Shown in pieces: positions 35,493-44,327 of a stretch of 64,000 nucleotides of DNA. The stretch comes from Chryseobacterium rhizosphaerae (GTDB lineage: Bacteria > Bacteroidota > Bacteroidia > Flavobacteriales > Weeksellaceae), in the NCBI RefSeq assembly GCF_003385455.1, contig NZ_QNUF01000018.1:1-64000 (forward strand). The letters run 5' to 3'. Positions within the stretch are counted from its first letter, which is position 1. Each line of letters begins with the position of its first letter. Position numbers and translations under genes: made by a program. Below the pieces are notes generated by a model. That model was not told the origin of the DNA. It saw nothing but the letters and a program-made list of their open reading frames with translations, and made no database searches.

Positions 35493-36371
35493 ATGAGAGC
35501 CTATAATACCAAACATTTCCTTAAAATCCTTTTCAGTTTACACAAAAGTGATACTTTAAAAATACTTTTCCCAAGTATGATTCTTATAGGATTATATTCC
35601 TGGGGGATTCAATATTTAGAGGTGGAATATTTTCACCTGACTTCAAAATCAGGGATCAGTAATGTAGGGATGATCCATTCTTTACTGGGGTTTGTATTAT
35701 CGCTCTTATTGGTATTCAGGACAAATACAGCCTATGACAGATGGTGGGAAGGAAGAAAATTATGGGGAAAGCTCGTCAATGATTCCAGAAATTTTGCCAT
35801 AAAAATAAATACAATTCTTGCTGATAACCGTCAGGATGCCGAGCAAATTGCGAGGTATTTAAAATACTTCCCTCACTTTTTGGCCAAACACCTTTCCAAA
35901 GAATCTACAAGGCTGGCTTTGGATGAGGATTATTCTGAGATTGAACAATCATTAAAAAACCATGGGCCAAGCGAAATTGTTATTCTTTTAAGCCATAAGC
36001 TGAATCAATTAAAAAAAGAAGGTAAAGTTTCAGAGGTTGAAATGCTTTATCTGGACACTCAGCTATCTGGTTTTCTGGATGTATGCGGAGGTTGCGAAAG
36101 AATTAAAAATACCCCTATCCCCTATTCTTATTCCTCTTTTATTAAGAAGTTTATTATTCTGTATGTCTTTGCTCTGCCTATTGCTTACGTCATTACTATC
36201 GGGTTGTTTATGATTCCGCTTACGGTCTTTGTATATTATGTACTGATGAGTTTAGAGCTTATCGCAGAAGAAATTGAAGATCCTTTTAATAATGATGAAA
36301 ATGACATTCCTATGGAAATGCTAGCTCAGAATATTGAAAAAAATGTTCATCAGATTATGGGTAAAAAATAA
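35493..36371 (+). CDS. Bestrophin-like anion channel (RFP-TM family)
   Basis: 292 residues from ATG 35493. Bestrophin/YneE family: FRTNTAYDRWWEGRKLWGKL is the signature block, followed by NDSRNFAIK and C-terminal FVYYVLMSLELIAEEIEDPF.NDENDIP. Two N-terminal and two C-terminal transmembrane segments. Forms a pentameric chloride-type channel in characterised members. Start set by the promoter element. Confidence 0.9.
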   Translation: MRAYNTKHFLKILFSLHKSDTLKILFPSMILIGLYSWGIQYLEVEYFHLTSKSGISNVGMIHSLLGFVLSLLLVFRTNTAYDRWWEGRKLWGKLVNDSRNFAIKINTILADNRQDAEQIARYLKYFPHFLAKHLSKESTRLALDEDYSEIEQSLKNHGPSEIVILLSHKLNQLKKEGKVSEVEMLYLDTQLSGFLDVCGGCERIKNTPIPYSYSSFIKKFIILYVFALPIAYVITIGLFMIPLTVFVYYVLMSLELIAEEIEDPFNNDENDIPMEMLAQNIEKNVHQIMGKK

Positions 36372-36399
36372 GAAATCAACCTTTTAAAGGCTGATTTCT
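36371..36399. terminator. Bidirectional terminator
   Basis: Imperfect hairpin: AGAAATCA / TGATTTCT (36371-36378 with 36392-36399), one mismatch, then CC/GG. T-rich on the minus strand. Between the bestrophin gene (+) and 36384-36983 (-). Confidence 0.65.
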
Positions 36400-36983
36400 T
36401 TAAGTTCTCCGTCTTGTTTGATTTCTACAAATTTACTTTCCCTGTTCCCGGCTGAATAGCCATAAAAGAAAGTCTGATAAATAGGTGTAGAATATAAATA
36501 GCCTCCATATCCGTTATAAGCATCCGAAGTTCCGGTCTGCTGCTGGTAACTTGCTGTTGCGGTAAAATTAACAATCGTTTCCAGATAATATTTCCCGGGC
36601 TTTAATTTTTCGAATTTAAAACGTCCGTAGTCATCAGTTAAAGCTTCAAGCTTATATTTAAAAGCATCTTCGGACATATAAACGGTAGTTTTTTTATTCT
36701 CATACTTTTTTCTCATATTATAAAACTCTTCAAAATAAGGAGTTACCGGAAAAAGCATTACAACAGTTCCTTTGGGGGCATAGTGCTTCTGGCCAAGCAG
36801 CGGCTTGATTCCCCAGTTGTTTTTTTGTTTCGTAGAAGCGACTCCTTCAATAGTAGAATTCCCAAAAGAAAGCATCTCCCTGGCCATCTTTTTGTCAAAA
36901 AAAGCCTGCGGATAATATGTGTTCTGAGCTTTTGAATACATGAAGGCAAGCATCAGTGTGAATAAAGTGAGTAATTTTTTCAT
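36384..36983 (-). CDS. Exported protein with carboxypeptidase-regulatory-like domain, unknown function
   Basis: 199 residues from ATG 36983. Signal peptide ends MYSKAQ. The middle part TDDYGRFKFEKLKPGKYYLE is the classic strand of a carboxypeptidase-regulatory-like (CnaB-type) beta-sandwich. Tyr/Gly-rich loop (DAYNGYGGYLYSTPIYQ). No catalytic residues seen. Divergent from the MORN-repeat gene through overlapping promoters. Confidence 0.7.
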   Translation of the reverse strand: MKKLLTLFTLMLAFMYSKAQNTYYPQAFFDKKMAREMLSFGNSTIEGVASTKQKNNWGIKPLLGQKHYAPKGTVVMLFPVTPYFEEFYNMRKKYENKKTTVYMSEDAFKYKLEALTDDYGRFKFEKLKPGKYYLETIVNFTATASYQQQTGTSDAYNGYGGYLYSTPIYQTFFYGYSAGNRESKFVEIKQDGELKEISL

Positions 36984-36994
36984 TGTTAATTTTT

Positions 36995-37024
36995 GAATCA
37001 AATATAACTATTTTACTATTTTTG
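36995..37024. promoter_or_regulatory. Overlapping divergent promoters
   Basis: Plus strand: TTTTTG (ending 36995), 21-base spacer, TATTTTTG (37017-37024), serving ATG 37039. Minus strand: TATATTTG (complement of 36999-37006), 15 bases before ATG 36983. The minus -7 element lies within the plus-strand spacer. Confidence 0.65.
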
Positions 37025-37038
37025 AAATAAAAATAGCT

Positions 37039-37659
37039 ATGAAATACTTTTTTATATTATTTTTCTCCACGTCCGTTGCTGTTTTGGCTCAGAAACCCTG
37101 CGGATATAAAGACGGATTACAGGAAGGAAGCTGTAAGGAATTCTATGAGAACGGACAGGTAAAAAATGTGGTGGAATGGAAAAAAGGAAAAATGGAAGGG
37201 GATGCTGTTTTTTACTATGACAATGGAAAAATACAAACCAAAGGACAATATAAAAAAGGCTTCAAGGTAAAAGAATGGTCTTATTATGGTAAAGATGGTA
37301 TTCTGACCTCTCAGGAAGTTTTTACCAACGGAGACAAAAATATATATGACAACAGCTTTACAGGTACTTTTTACTATCCCTCAGGAAAAGTAGAAGAAAT
37401 CTCCCATTATAAATTTGCAAAGTTGCATGGAGAAACCAGGGTGTTTCATGAAGATGGAAAATCCATAAAGCAAATCGGATATTATGACAATGGTCTTGCT
37501 ACCGGAAAATGGAAAACATTCTATCCGTCCGGAAAATTAGAGCGGGAAACAGAATTAGCCAACGATAAACGTAATGGCAACAGAATTTATTACCGTGAAG
37601 ACGGAAGTATTGAAAAAACAGAGGTCTACAAAGACGGAAAATTAATCTCAACAAAATAA
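37039..37659 (+). CDS. MORN-repeat exported protein (YwqK family)
   Basis: 206 residues, signal peptide ends VAVLAQ. Seven or so MORN-like repeats of the form G.....Y..G........GK..G.W..Y (YENGQVKNVVEWKKGKMEGD, YDNGKIQTKGQYKKGFK). The YwqK family is called an antitoxin in databases, but that name is weakly supported here. Function likely surface or periplasmic scaffold. Six bases before the next gene. Confidence 0.78.
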   Translation: MKYFFILFFSTSVAVLAQKPCGYKDGLQEGSCKEFYENGQVKNVVEWKKGKMEGDAVFYYDNGKIQTKGQYKKGFKVKEWSYYGKDGILTSQEVFTNGDKNIYDNSFTGTFYYPSGKVEEISHYKFAKLHGETRVFHEDGKSIKQIGYYDNGLATGKWKTFYPSGKLERETELANDKRNGNRIYYREDGSIEKTEVYKDGKLISTK

Positions 37660-37664
37660 TACAA

Positions 37665-38195
37665 TTGGTACAGAAACTAAAGCTGGAAGAACTTAACAGA
37701 ATAGATGTTGAAACATTTAAAAGAGTAGAGAAGATTCCATTAGTCATCATTCTAGATAATCTTAGAAGCATGCACAATGTAGGGGCAACATTCAGAACGG
37801 CAGATGCTTTTTTAATTGAAAAAATTATTCTTTGTGGAATCACTCCGCAACCGCCACATCGTGAGATTCATAAAGCAGCGTTAGGTGCTACGGAAAGTGT
37901 AGACTGGGCACATGAAAAAGATATCAATGCAGCTATTGCTGATTTGAAAAGCAAAGATTACGAAATTATAGGGATTGAACAGACCACCAACAGTCAGATT
38001 ATTACAGATTTCACGATTGACAGATCAAAAAAATACGCCCTGATTTTAGGAAATGAAGTAGAGGGAATCAGTGATGAAGCATTACCCAATATTGATGTAT
38101 TCCTGGAAATTCCACAGCTTGGAACAAAACATTCTCTGAATGTAAGTGTATGTGGCGGAATTGTCATGTGGGAATTTGCGAAAGCCGTAAAATAA
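37665..38195 (+). CDS. TrmH/SpoU family RNA methyltransferase, TTG start
   Basis: 176 residues. SPOUT motifs: N-terminal PLVIILDNLRSMHNVGATFRTADAF (motif 1), YALILGNEVEGIS (motif 2) and IPQLGTKHSLNVSVCGGIVMWEF (motif 3, SAM knot). Methylates the ribose of tRNA or rRNA. The first in-frame ATG is 32 residues in, inside motif 1, so a TTG at 37665 is the only start that keeps the fold. Likely an operon with the upstream gene (6-base gap). Confidence 0.88.
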   Translation: MVQKLKLEELNRIDVETFKRVEKIPLVIILDNLRSMHNVGATFRTADAFLIEKIILCGITPQPPHREIHKAALGATESVDWAHEKDINAAIADLKSKDYEIIGIEQTTNSQIITDFTIDRSKKYALILGNEVEGISDEALPNIDVFLEIPQLGTKHSLNVSVCGGIVMWEFAKAVK

Positions 38196-38197
38196 AA

Positions 38198-38231
38198 AAA
38201 CTGCATATGTCATTAATAGACAGTGCAGTTT
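38198..38231 (+). terminator. Terminator-like hairpin
   Basis: Stem AAACTGCA / TGCAGTTT (38198-38205 with 38224-38231) with a further internal pairing; only a weak T-tract follows. Confidence 0.55.
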
Positions 38232-38301
38232 GAAATAAATCTAATAAAAAGTAAAAATGAAAGGCGACAAAGGTACTTTTTTTTTCGGTACGAACAAATT
38301 T

Positions 38302-38329
38302 TGAGGTCATTTTTTTTGTTTGATCTCAA
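38302..38329. repeat. Hairpin TGAGGTCA / TGATCTCA
   Basis: 8-base stem with one G-T pair around a T-rich loop, in the leader of the CBS gene. Long T and A runs surround it; it could end transcription on the minus strand or act in the leader. Confidence 0.45.
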
Positions 38330-38382
38330 AAAAAGTCGCGTTTTCAGAAAAAGTTTCATTTAATTTTTTATAAATTAGCACA

Positions 38383-39036
38383 ATGTTTATCAAGGACTAT
38401 ATCTCAAAAGACTTCCCATGTTTTAGCTTATCTGACTCAATAGAGTCAGCAAGGAATATGTTAGAAGATTTTGGATATTCCCACATTTTCATTAAAAAAT
38501 CCCACCATTTTTATGGGGCCATTGCCAAAGACTTCCTTTATGAGGAAGATGGAGGTACACTGAAGGATCTTGAACACCAGCTTGAGCGGTTTGCCATTCT
38601 GGAAGACAGCAATGTCATGGACAGCATCCGTCTGTTTTATACTTTCAGTTCTAACGTGATCCCGGTAATCAATAAGAATGAAAAATATTTAGGGTATATT
38701 ACCTGTGAAGATGTTTTTCAGGATCTTTCCCGATATCCTTTATTTTCAGAAACAGGGGCTATTCTTACCATAGAAACTCCTGCCAGAAAGTATTCGATGA
38801 CGGAGATCGCCAATATTATTGAAAGCAATAATTCAAAATTTTATGGGGGATTTATAAGTTTTATGTCTGATGAAGTTATTCACATCACCATAAAGATCAG
38901 TAATGAAAACCTGGCCTCGATAGATTCAACTTTTGACCGGTATGATTACAGAATTGTTGAAAAATATTATTCTGATGAGAAATCCGATCTGTTTAAAGAC
39001 CGATTTGGTTTTTTTCAAAAATTCATAGAAATATAA
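38383..39036 (+). CDS. CBS-domain protein
   Basis: 217 residues with paired CBS modules: the first ending IKKSHHFYGAIAKDFLYEED, the second with VIPVINKNEKYLGYITCEDV. The remainder (ETPARKYSMTEIANIIESNN) resembles an ACT-like regulatory part. CBS pairs bind adenine nucleotides, which suits the next gene, NAD kinase, whose ATG is one base after this stop. A regulatory partner of NadK is a reasonable inference. Confidence 0.85.
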   Translation: MFIKDYISKDFPCFSLSDSIESARNMLEDFGYSHIFIKKSHHFYGAIAKDFLYEEDGGTLKDLEHQLERFAILEDSNVMDSIRLFYTFSSNVIPVINKNEKYLGYITCEDVFQDLSRYPLFSETGAILTIETPARKYSMTEIANIIESNNSKFYGGFISFMSDEVIHITIKISNENLASIDSTFDRYDYRIVEKYYSDEKSDLFKDRFGFFQKFIEI

Positions 39037-39037
39037 C

Positions 39038-39904
39038 ATGAAGGCAGCTATATATTCTCAGAAAAAAGATCTTGATACTTTTTTATACTTAAGCAAGTTT
39101 ATCTCTGAGCTTGAAAGCAGGGGTGTAAAATCCGTTCTGTATGATGAAATGGCTGAAGCGCTTCAATTTTCGAAAATTTTCGAGACTTTTAACAATAAGC
39201 AGGATCTTGTGGATAAAGAAGTGGATCTTTTCTTCACTTTTGGTGGAGATGGGACCATTGTTAATTCTTTAACCTTTATTGAAGATCTTGAGATCCCTGT
39301 CGTAGGTGTCAATACCGGAAGACTAGGATTTTTAGCTTTTTTCACCAAAGAAGAAGCATTCAAAGAATTAGATTCTATCTTAAGAGGAGATGTAAAAACA
39401 AGCCGCCGTTCTGTGATAGAAGTGGTTTCTCCAAAGCTGGAAGGATCTTTTCCTTATGCACTCAATGATGTTACCGTTTCCAGGAAAGAAACAACATCAA
39501 TGATTACTGTAGATTCATTCATCAACAATGAATTTCTGAATGTATTTTGGGGAGATGGTGTGATTATTTCAACACCCACCGGCTCTACGGCCTATTCACT
39601 AAGCTGTGGCGGACCTATTATTTCTCCCAACAACGAAAACTTCGTCATCACTCCCATCGCTCCTCACAACCTGAATGTGAGGCCGTTAGTGGTTAATGAT
39701 AAAGTAGAAATAAAATTCAAAGTAGAAAGCCGCGTACCCCAATATTCTCTTTCCTTAGATTCCAGGTTAATACATATTGAAACAGATAAGGAAATCATCA
39801 TCAGGAAGGCAAGTTTTCAGCTTCTTCTGGTACAGCCGAATAATTTAAGTTTCTACGAAACCATTCGCCAGAAGCTACTTTGGGGAAGAGACAAAAGAAA
39901 TTAG
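39038..39904 (+). CDS. nadK: NAD kinase
   Basis: 288 residues. Motifs: FTFGGDGTIVNS (GGDGT catalytic loop), VVGVNTGRLGFLAF, ALNDVTVSR (NE/D motif) and GVIISTPTGSTAYSLSCGGPII. Phosphorylates NAD to NADP. One base after the CBS gene, so coupled. Confidence 0.95.
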   Translation: MKAAIYSQKKDLDTFLYLSKFISELESRGVKSVLYDEMAEALQFSKIFETFNNKQDLVDKEVDLFFTFGGDGTIVNSLTFIEDLEIPVVGVNTGRLGFLAFFTKEEAFKELDSILRGDVKTSRRSVIEVVSPKLEGSFPYALNDVTVSRKETTSMITVDSFINNEFLNVFWGDGVIISTPTGSTAYSLSCGGPIISPNNENFVITPIAPHNLNVRPLVVNDKVEIKFKVESRVPQYSLSLDSRLIHIETDKEIIIRKASFQLLLVQPNNLSFYETIRQKLLWGRDKRN

Positions 39905-39975
39905 TCATTTCCTAAAAATGATTACCTTTACAGGAATAAAAAAACACCTAATAAATTTATAATAAAAAGTAAAAC

Positions 39976-41046
39976 ATGAGCAGAATTTTTCCGGCAGGAG
40001 TTGCCACAGGTCAGTTAGTTACTGATATTTTTCAGTATGCTAAAGAAAACAAATTTGCATTACCTGCAGTCAATGTAATTGGATCAAGCAACGTAAACGC
40101 TACTATGGAAACAGCAGCAAAATTAAATGCTCCTGTAATTATCCAGTTTTCAAATGGCGGAGCTGCTTTCAATGCAGGAAAAGGATTAAACAATGACGGA
40201 CAAAAGTCTGCAGTCTTAGGAGCTATCGCAGGAGCAAAACATATTCATACTCTTGCAGAAGCTTACGGAGCAACAGTAATTTTACACACAGACCACTGTG
40301 CAAAGAAATTACTTCCTTGGATCGACGGATTAATGGATGCTAACGAAGAATTCTTCAAGCAGACAGGAAAATCTCTTTACTCTTCTCACATGCTGGATCT
40401 TTCTGAAGAATCCTTAGAAGAAAACCTTCACATCTCAGCTGAATATTTCGAAAGAATGGCTAAACTTCAGATGACTCTTGAGGTAGAAATCGGAGTGACA
40501 GGAGGAGAAGAAGACGGTGTTGACAATTCAGACGTTGATAACTCTAAATTATATACTCAACCGGAAGATGTAGCCTATACGTATGAAAAACTAAAAGCTA
40601 TTTCTGACAACTTTACAATTGCTGCGGCATTTGGTAACGTACACGGAGTTTACAAGCCTGGAAACGTAGTTCTTACACCAAAAATCCTTGACAATTCTCA
40701 GAAATATGTTCAGGAAAAATTCGGAACTGCTGCCAAGCCAATCAACTTTGTATTCCACGGAGGTTCAGGATCTACTTTAGAAGAGATCAGAGAAGCGATC
40801 GACTATGGAGTAATCAAAATGAATATCGATACTGACCTTCAGTTTGCTTATACAGAAGGAGTAAGAGATTATATGGTAAACAATATTGATTATTTAAGAG
40901 CTCAAATCGGAAACCCTGAAGGAGAGGAAAAACCTAACAAGAAATTCTATGACCCAAGAGTTTGGGTAAGAAAAGGTGAGGATACATTCTCTACAAGACT
41001 GGTGAAAGCATTTGAAGATTTAAATAACGTAAATACTTTAAAATAA
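39976..41046 (+). CDS. fbaA: Class II fructose-bisphosphate aldolase
   Basis: 356 residues. Class IIA type: zinc-binding LHTDHCAKKLLPWIDGLMD and VEIGVTGGEEDGVDN, NVHGVYKPGNV (zinc His), and FVFHGGSGSTLEEI (phosphate loop). Splits fructose-1,6-bisphosphate in glycolysis and gluconeogenesis. A long hairpin follows before accD. Confidence 0.95.
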   Translation: MSRIFPAGVATGQLVTDIFQYAKENKFALPAVNVIGSSNVNATMETAAKLNAPVIIQFSNGGAAFNAGKGLNNDGQKSAVLGAIAGAKHIHTLAEAYGATVILHTDHCAKKLLPWIDGLMDANEEFFKQTGKSLYSSHMLDLSEESLEENLHISAEYFERMAKLQMTLEVEIGVTGGEEDGVDNSDVDNSKLYTQPEDVAYTYEKLKAISDNFTIAAAFGNVHGVYKPGNVVLTPKILDNSQKYVQEKFGTAAKPINFVFHGGSGSTLEEIREAIDYGVIKMNIDTDLQFAYTEGVRDYMVNNIDYLRAQIGNPEGEEKPNKKFYDPRVWVRKGEDTFSTRLVKAFEDLNNVNTLK

Positions 41047-41057
41047 ATTTGTAAAAA

Positions 41058-41111
41058 GTAAAATGTATAAAATACAGGGCAATTCTAACACTCTGTTTTT
41101 ATACATTTTAC
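41058..41111. repeat. Long imperfect hairpin between fbaA and accD
   Basis: GTAAAATGTATAAAATACAG (41058-41077) pairs with CTGTTTTTATACATTTTAC (41093-41111) with one bulge; 15-base loop. No U-tract after it, so it does not look like a normal terminator. Could be an RNA structure, attenuator or a copy of a dispersed palindrome. Confidence 0.65.
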
Positions 41112-41142
41112 ATTATACATCGTACATTAATACAAATAAAAA

Positions 41143-41997
41143 ATGGCATTCGACTGGTTTAAAAGAAAAGCAAAAAACATTACCACTTCTACTGATGAAA
41201 AAAAGGATGTTCCAAAAGGCCTTTGGCATCAGACTCCATCTGGAAAAGTTGTGGAACACGATGAACTAAAGAGAAATAACTATGTTTCTCCTGAAGACGG
41301 ATTTCATGTGAGAATAGGAAGTGCAGAATTTTTTGACATCCTTTTTGACGAAGGTAAATTTACCGAACTGGATGCTAATGTTGAAAGTATTGATATCTTA
41401 AACTTCAAAGATACAAAGCCTTATAAAGACCGTTTAAAAGAAGTAAGAGCGAAAACAAAACTTACAGATTCTATCAGAAATGCTGTAGGTACTGTAAAAG
41501 GAACTGAAATGGTAGTTTCTTGTATGGATTTTGCTTTTATCGGAGGATCTTTAGGTTCTGTAATGGGTGAAAAGATCAGAAGAGCAGTAGATTACTGTAT
41601 TCAGCACAAACTTCCTTATATGATCATCTGTCAGTCTGGAGGAGCAAGAATGCAGGAGGCTACTTATTCTTTGATGCAGCTGGCTAAAGTTCAGGCTAAG
41701 CTTGCTCAGCTTTCAGAAGCAGGGCTTTTATACATCGCCTACCTTTGTGACCCTACTTTTGGAGGAATTACAGCTTCTTTCGCTATGACTGCTGATATCA
41801 TCATGGCTGAACCGGGAGCTCTTATCGGATTCGCGGGACCAAGAGTTATCCGTGAAACGATCGGAAGAGACTTACCGGAAGGATTCCAGACATCAGAATT
41901 CTTACAGGAGAAAGGATTTGTAGACTTTATTGTAAAAAGAACTGAAATTCAGGATACTGTAGCTAAAACGGTTAATTTTTTAGCGGTAAAAGCATAG
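41143..41997 (+). CDS. accD: Acetyl-CoA carboxylase carboxyltransferase beta subunit, no zinc ribbon
   Basis: 284 residues. Carboxyltransferase core is intact: [65 protein letters not shown]. In E. coli the N-terminal zinc ribbon has four Cys (KCDSCG ... CPKCDHH); here that stretch reads [11 protein letters not shown] and [11 protein letters not shown], with no Cys. Similar Cys-less AccD is known to me from flavobacteria. Transfers the carboxyl group from biotin to acetyl-CoA in fatty-acid synthesis; its partner AccA is not in the window. Confidence 0.93.
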   Translation: MAFDWFKRKAKNITTSTDEKKDVPKGLWHQTPSGKVVEHDELKRNNYVSPEDGFHVRIGSAEFFDILFDEGKFTELDANVESIDILNFKDTKPYKDRLKEVRAKTKLTDSIRNAVGTVKGTEMVVSCMDFAFIGGSLGSVMGEKIRRAVDYCIQHKLPYMIICQSGGARMQEATYSLMQLAKVQAKLAQLSEAGLLYIAYLCDPTFGGITASFAMTADIIMAEPGALIGFAGPRVIRETIGRDLPEGFQTSEFLQEKGFVDFIVKRTEIQDTVAKTVNFLAVKA

Positions 41998-42018
41998 TAT
42001 CTTTAACCTAAACAATAC

Positions 42019-42049
42019 AATCTCTCTCTAATTGGGGAGAGATTTTTAT
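42019..42049 (+). terminator. Intrinsic terminator after accD
   Basis: Stem AATCTCTC / GAGAGATT (42019-42026 with 42037-42044) followed by TTTATT. Confidence 0.8.
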
Positions 42050-42051
42050 TT

Positions 42052-42561
42052 ATGAGGACTTTTAAAATAATTTTTGATACCATTCGGAGTATGAGTTTTA
42101 AAAAGATTATACGTCTTTTATCGCTCGTTCTCCCCCATCCTCTTTTTGCCATATTAAGCTTTCATGCTACGGTTCAGGCTTTCACCATTGCACAGAAGAA
42201 ATTCCCCGCAACAGCTTCCAACAATGGTATAGGAAATGCTTTCAGACATGCATTATGGTGTTGTTTTATCACCTCATACTGCTGTAAGGTTTCCTCCCCT
42301 AAAAAGGCACTGGATTTTTGCAAAAGAATAACGGATATGCATGAAGAACTGTTTCCCAATAAACCCCTGGAAACAAAAATGGACCTTCATAATAACAAAA
42401 TAGGAATGGATTATTTCATGGAGCTTCTGCCGGGTATTCACCGTCAGTTTTTTGAAAAGAGCTTCTTCATTGATGGGTTGGTAAAGAAAATGGACGATGC
42501 CAAAGTCCTGAAAAATCTGGATGATGATTTTTCAGGTCACCTGGTCTATCTGAAAGAGTAA
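42052..42561 (+). CDS. DUF6973-like hypothetical protein
   Basis: 169 residues. Pattern NNGIGNAFRHALWCCF ... MDLHNNKIGMDYF (R-H-A-L-W then D-x-H-N-N), which I associate with the DUF6973 group; two His and an Asp are well placed for a metal or catalytic site. N-terminal hydrophobic stretch (IRLLSLVLPHPLFAILSF) may be membrane-associated. Function unknown. ATG 42052 lies only 8 bases after the accD terminator. Confidence 0.65.
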   Translation: MRTFKIIFDTIRSMSFKKIIRLLSLVLPHPLFAILSFHATVQAFTIAQKKFPATASNNGIGNAFRHALWCCFITSYCCKVSSPKKALDFCKRITDMHEELFPNKPLETKMDLHNNKIGMDYFMELLPGIHRQFFEKSFFIDGLVKKMDDAKVLKNLDDDFSGHLVYLKE

Positions 42562-42832
42562 ATTCTTCTATTCTACCTACAAAGAACCCACAGAGGATAT
42601 AACCTTCCGGATATTTTTGTTCGCAAAGGCATTTCATTCAGACATATCTTTCAGTTGAAGGTCCGCCGCCCTCTGCGAGTGTAAAATTCCTCATTAGGAA
42701 ACTTTGCCGGCTCTGCGTTATAATAAACCTGTATAAAACATTTACAGGACAGAAATCAAAGATTTTCAAAACTTTAAGGGCTCTTCTCAGCTGCATGATA
42801 TTTACTTTACAGAAACTTAAGTGTTTAATTAT
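42562..42832. repeat. Gene-free stretch with interspersed-repeat remnants
   Basis: No credible gene (a minus-strand frame over 42638-42877 is an artefact). It holds CAAAGGCATTTCATTCAG at 42624-42641, shared exactly with 50558-50575, plus pieces like CTCTGCGTTATAATAAACCTG and CCCTTTGTGGTTT that resemble repeat fragments of Chryseobacterium gaps. Confidence 0.55.
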
Positions 42833-42863
42833 TTTGTCCCCTTTGTGGTTTAAAGTATTTTTG
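42833..42863 (+). promoter_or_regulatory. Promoter for the nucleoside-recognition gene
   Basis: TTTG ending 42836, 19-base spacer, then exact -7 element TATTTTTG (42856-42863), 27 bases before ATG 42891. One of the best-matching promoters in the window. Confidence 0.75.
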
Positions 42864-42890
42864 ATAAGTTTAAACAATTAATTACATCGG

Positions 42891-44294
42891 ATGGTTCTCA
42901 GCAGAATTTGGTCGGCTTTTATTATCATTGCCATTGCCATTGCAAGTATAAAATACATTTCATCAGGTCACTACAAAACCATTTTCAATGATATGGTGGT
43001 AGGGAAAGGTGGAGATACGGTTCAGATAGCATCACAGCAGATGAGCACCCTCACTCCCATCGTCAGAGACAGCCTGATGAAGAAAAATGATTTTGCAGAC
43101 AGCAGAATTCACTATAAAACAGACTCTTTAAAGCAGAATGTAAAAGTTTACCGTGTTCAGGAGGCTGATGGTGTCATTGGAACTTCGGAAACAGCTGTAA
43201 AAATATGTATAGGCCTTATCGGGATCATGACCCTTTTCATGGGATTTATGAGTATTGCTGAGAAAGCTGGAGGAATCAATCTTCTGAGCCGTTTTATTCA
43301 GCCTTTTTTCTCAAAGCTTTTCCCCGATATCCCTAAAAACCATCCCGCTTTCGGGCATATGCTGATGAATTTCAGCGCCAACCTTCTGGGACTTGATAAT
43401 GCGGCAACACCTTTTGGGTTAAAAGCCATGGAAAGTTTACAGAGCTTAAACCCCAATAAAGATACCGCCAGCAATTCTCAGATCATGTTTCTCTGCCTTC
43501 ACGCCGGAGGAATGACCCTGATTCCCGTATCCATTATTGCTATCAGGGCATCAATGGGCTCAAAAACGCCTACTGATATCTTCCTTCCCTGTATGATTGC
43601 CACTTTTGCAGCCACATTAGCTGCAATGATTATTGTTTCTTTATATCAGAAGATCAATCTGCTTCGCCCGGTAGTTATTGCTTATGTAGGAGGAATTTCT
43701 GCAGTGATCGCTTTACTGGTCGTTTATCTGGTACAGCTAAGCAAGGATGAGCTGGATGATTTCAGTAAAGTATTAAGTAACGGACTGATTCTCTTTATAT
43801 TTCTAGCAATAGTATTAGGTGCCGTCTATAAAAAGATCAATGTTTTTGATGCTTTTATAGAAGGAGCAAAGGAAGGTTTTACCACCTGTGTAAAGATCAT
43901 CCCTTATTTAGTGGGAATGTTAATAGCCATCTCGTTATTAAGAACTTCCGGTGTTTTTGATGTAATCATTGACGGAATGAAATGGGTTGCCCATGTTGCC
44001 AGCCTGGACCCCCGATTTGTTGACGGGCTTCCCACAGCACTGATCAAGCCTCTATCCGGTTCGGGAGCAAGAGGAATGATGGTAGATACCATGAGTACTT
44101 TTGGTCCGGACAGCTTCCAGGGACAACTCGCTGCTGTTCTGCAGGGAAGCTCAGATACCACGTTCTACGTGATCGCCGTTTATTTTGGTGCCGTAGCTGT
44201 AAAGAACACGAGATACACGGTAATTGCCATGCTTCTCGCCGATCTGGTGGGTATTATTACGTCTATCGCTCTGGCGTACTTATTTTTCGCATAA
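42891..44294 (+). CDS. Nucleoside-recognition (Gate) domain membrane protein, SpmA/SpmB-like
   Basis: 467 residues, many transmembrane helices. Two Gate-type halves: first ending LLGLDNAATPFGLKAMESLQ, second with PTALIKPLSGSGARGMMVDT and SSDTTFYVIAVYFGAVAVKN. This is the fused form of the spore-maturation proteins SpmA and SpmB seen in non-sporulating bacteria. Transport role uncertain. Single gene with a strong promoter. Confidence 0.88.
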   Translation: MVLSRIWSAFIIIAIAIASIKYISSGHYKTIFNDMVVGKGGDTVQIASQQMSTLTPIVRDSLMKKNDFADSRIHYKTDSLKQNVKVYRVQEADGVIGTSETAVKICIGLIGIMTLFMGFMSIAEKAGGINLLSRFIQPFFSKLFPDIPKNHPAFGHMLMNFSANLLGLDNAATPFGLKAMESLQSLNPNKDTASNSQIMFLCLHAGGMTLIPVSIIAIRASMGSKTPTDIFLPCMIATFAATLAAMIIVSLYQKINLLRPVVIAYVGGISAVIALLVVYLVQLSKDELDDFSKVLSNGLILFIFLAIVLGAVYKKINVFDAFIEGAKEGFTTCVKIIPYLVGMLIAISLLRTSGVFDVIIDGMKWVAHVASLDPRFVDGLPTALIKPLSGSGARGMMVDTMSTFGPDSFQGQLAAVLQGSSDTTFYVIAVYFGAVAVKNTRYTVIAMLLADLVGIITSIALAYLFFA

Positions 44295-44327
44295 ATAATA
44301 GTATGTTAATAAAACAAATCCTCTAAG

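Noticed and set aside
38250..38300. GTAC-T-run-GGTAC stretch as a terminator
   Set aside because: Too few paired bases; only the nearby 38302-38329 hairpin is convincing.
42638..42877. Minus-strand reading frame of 79 codons in the gap before the nucleoside-recognition gene
   Set aside because: No start context, no domain, and it overlaps the repeat piece and the strong promoter at 42833-42863; best read as non-coding.
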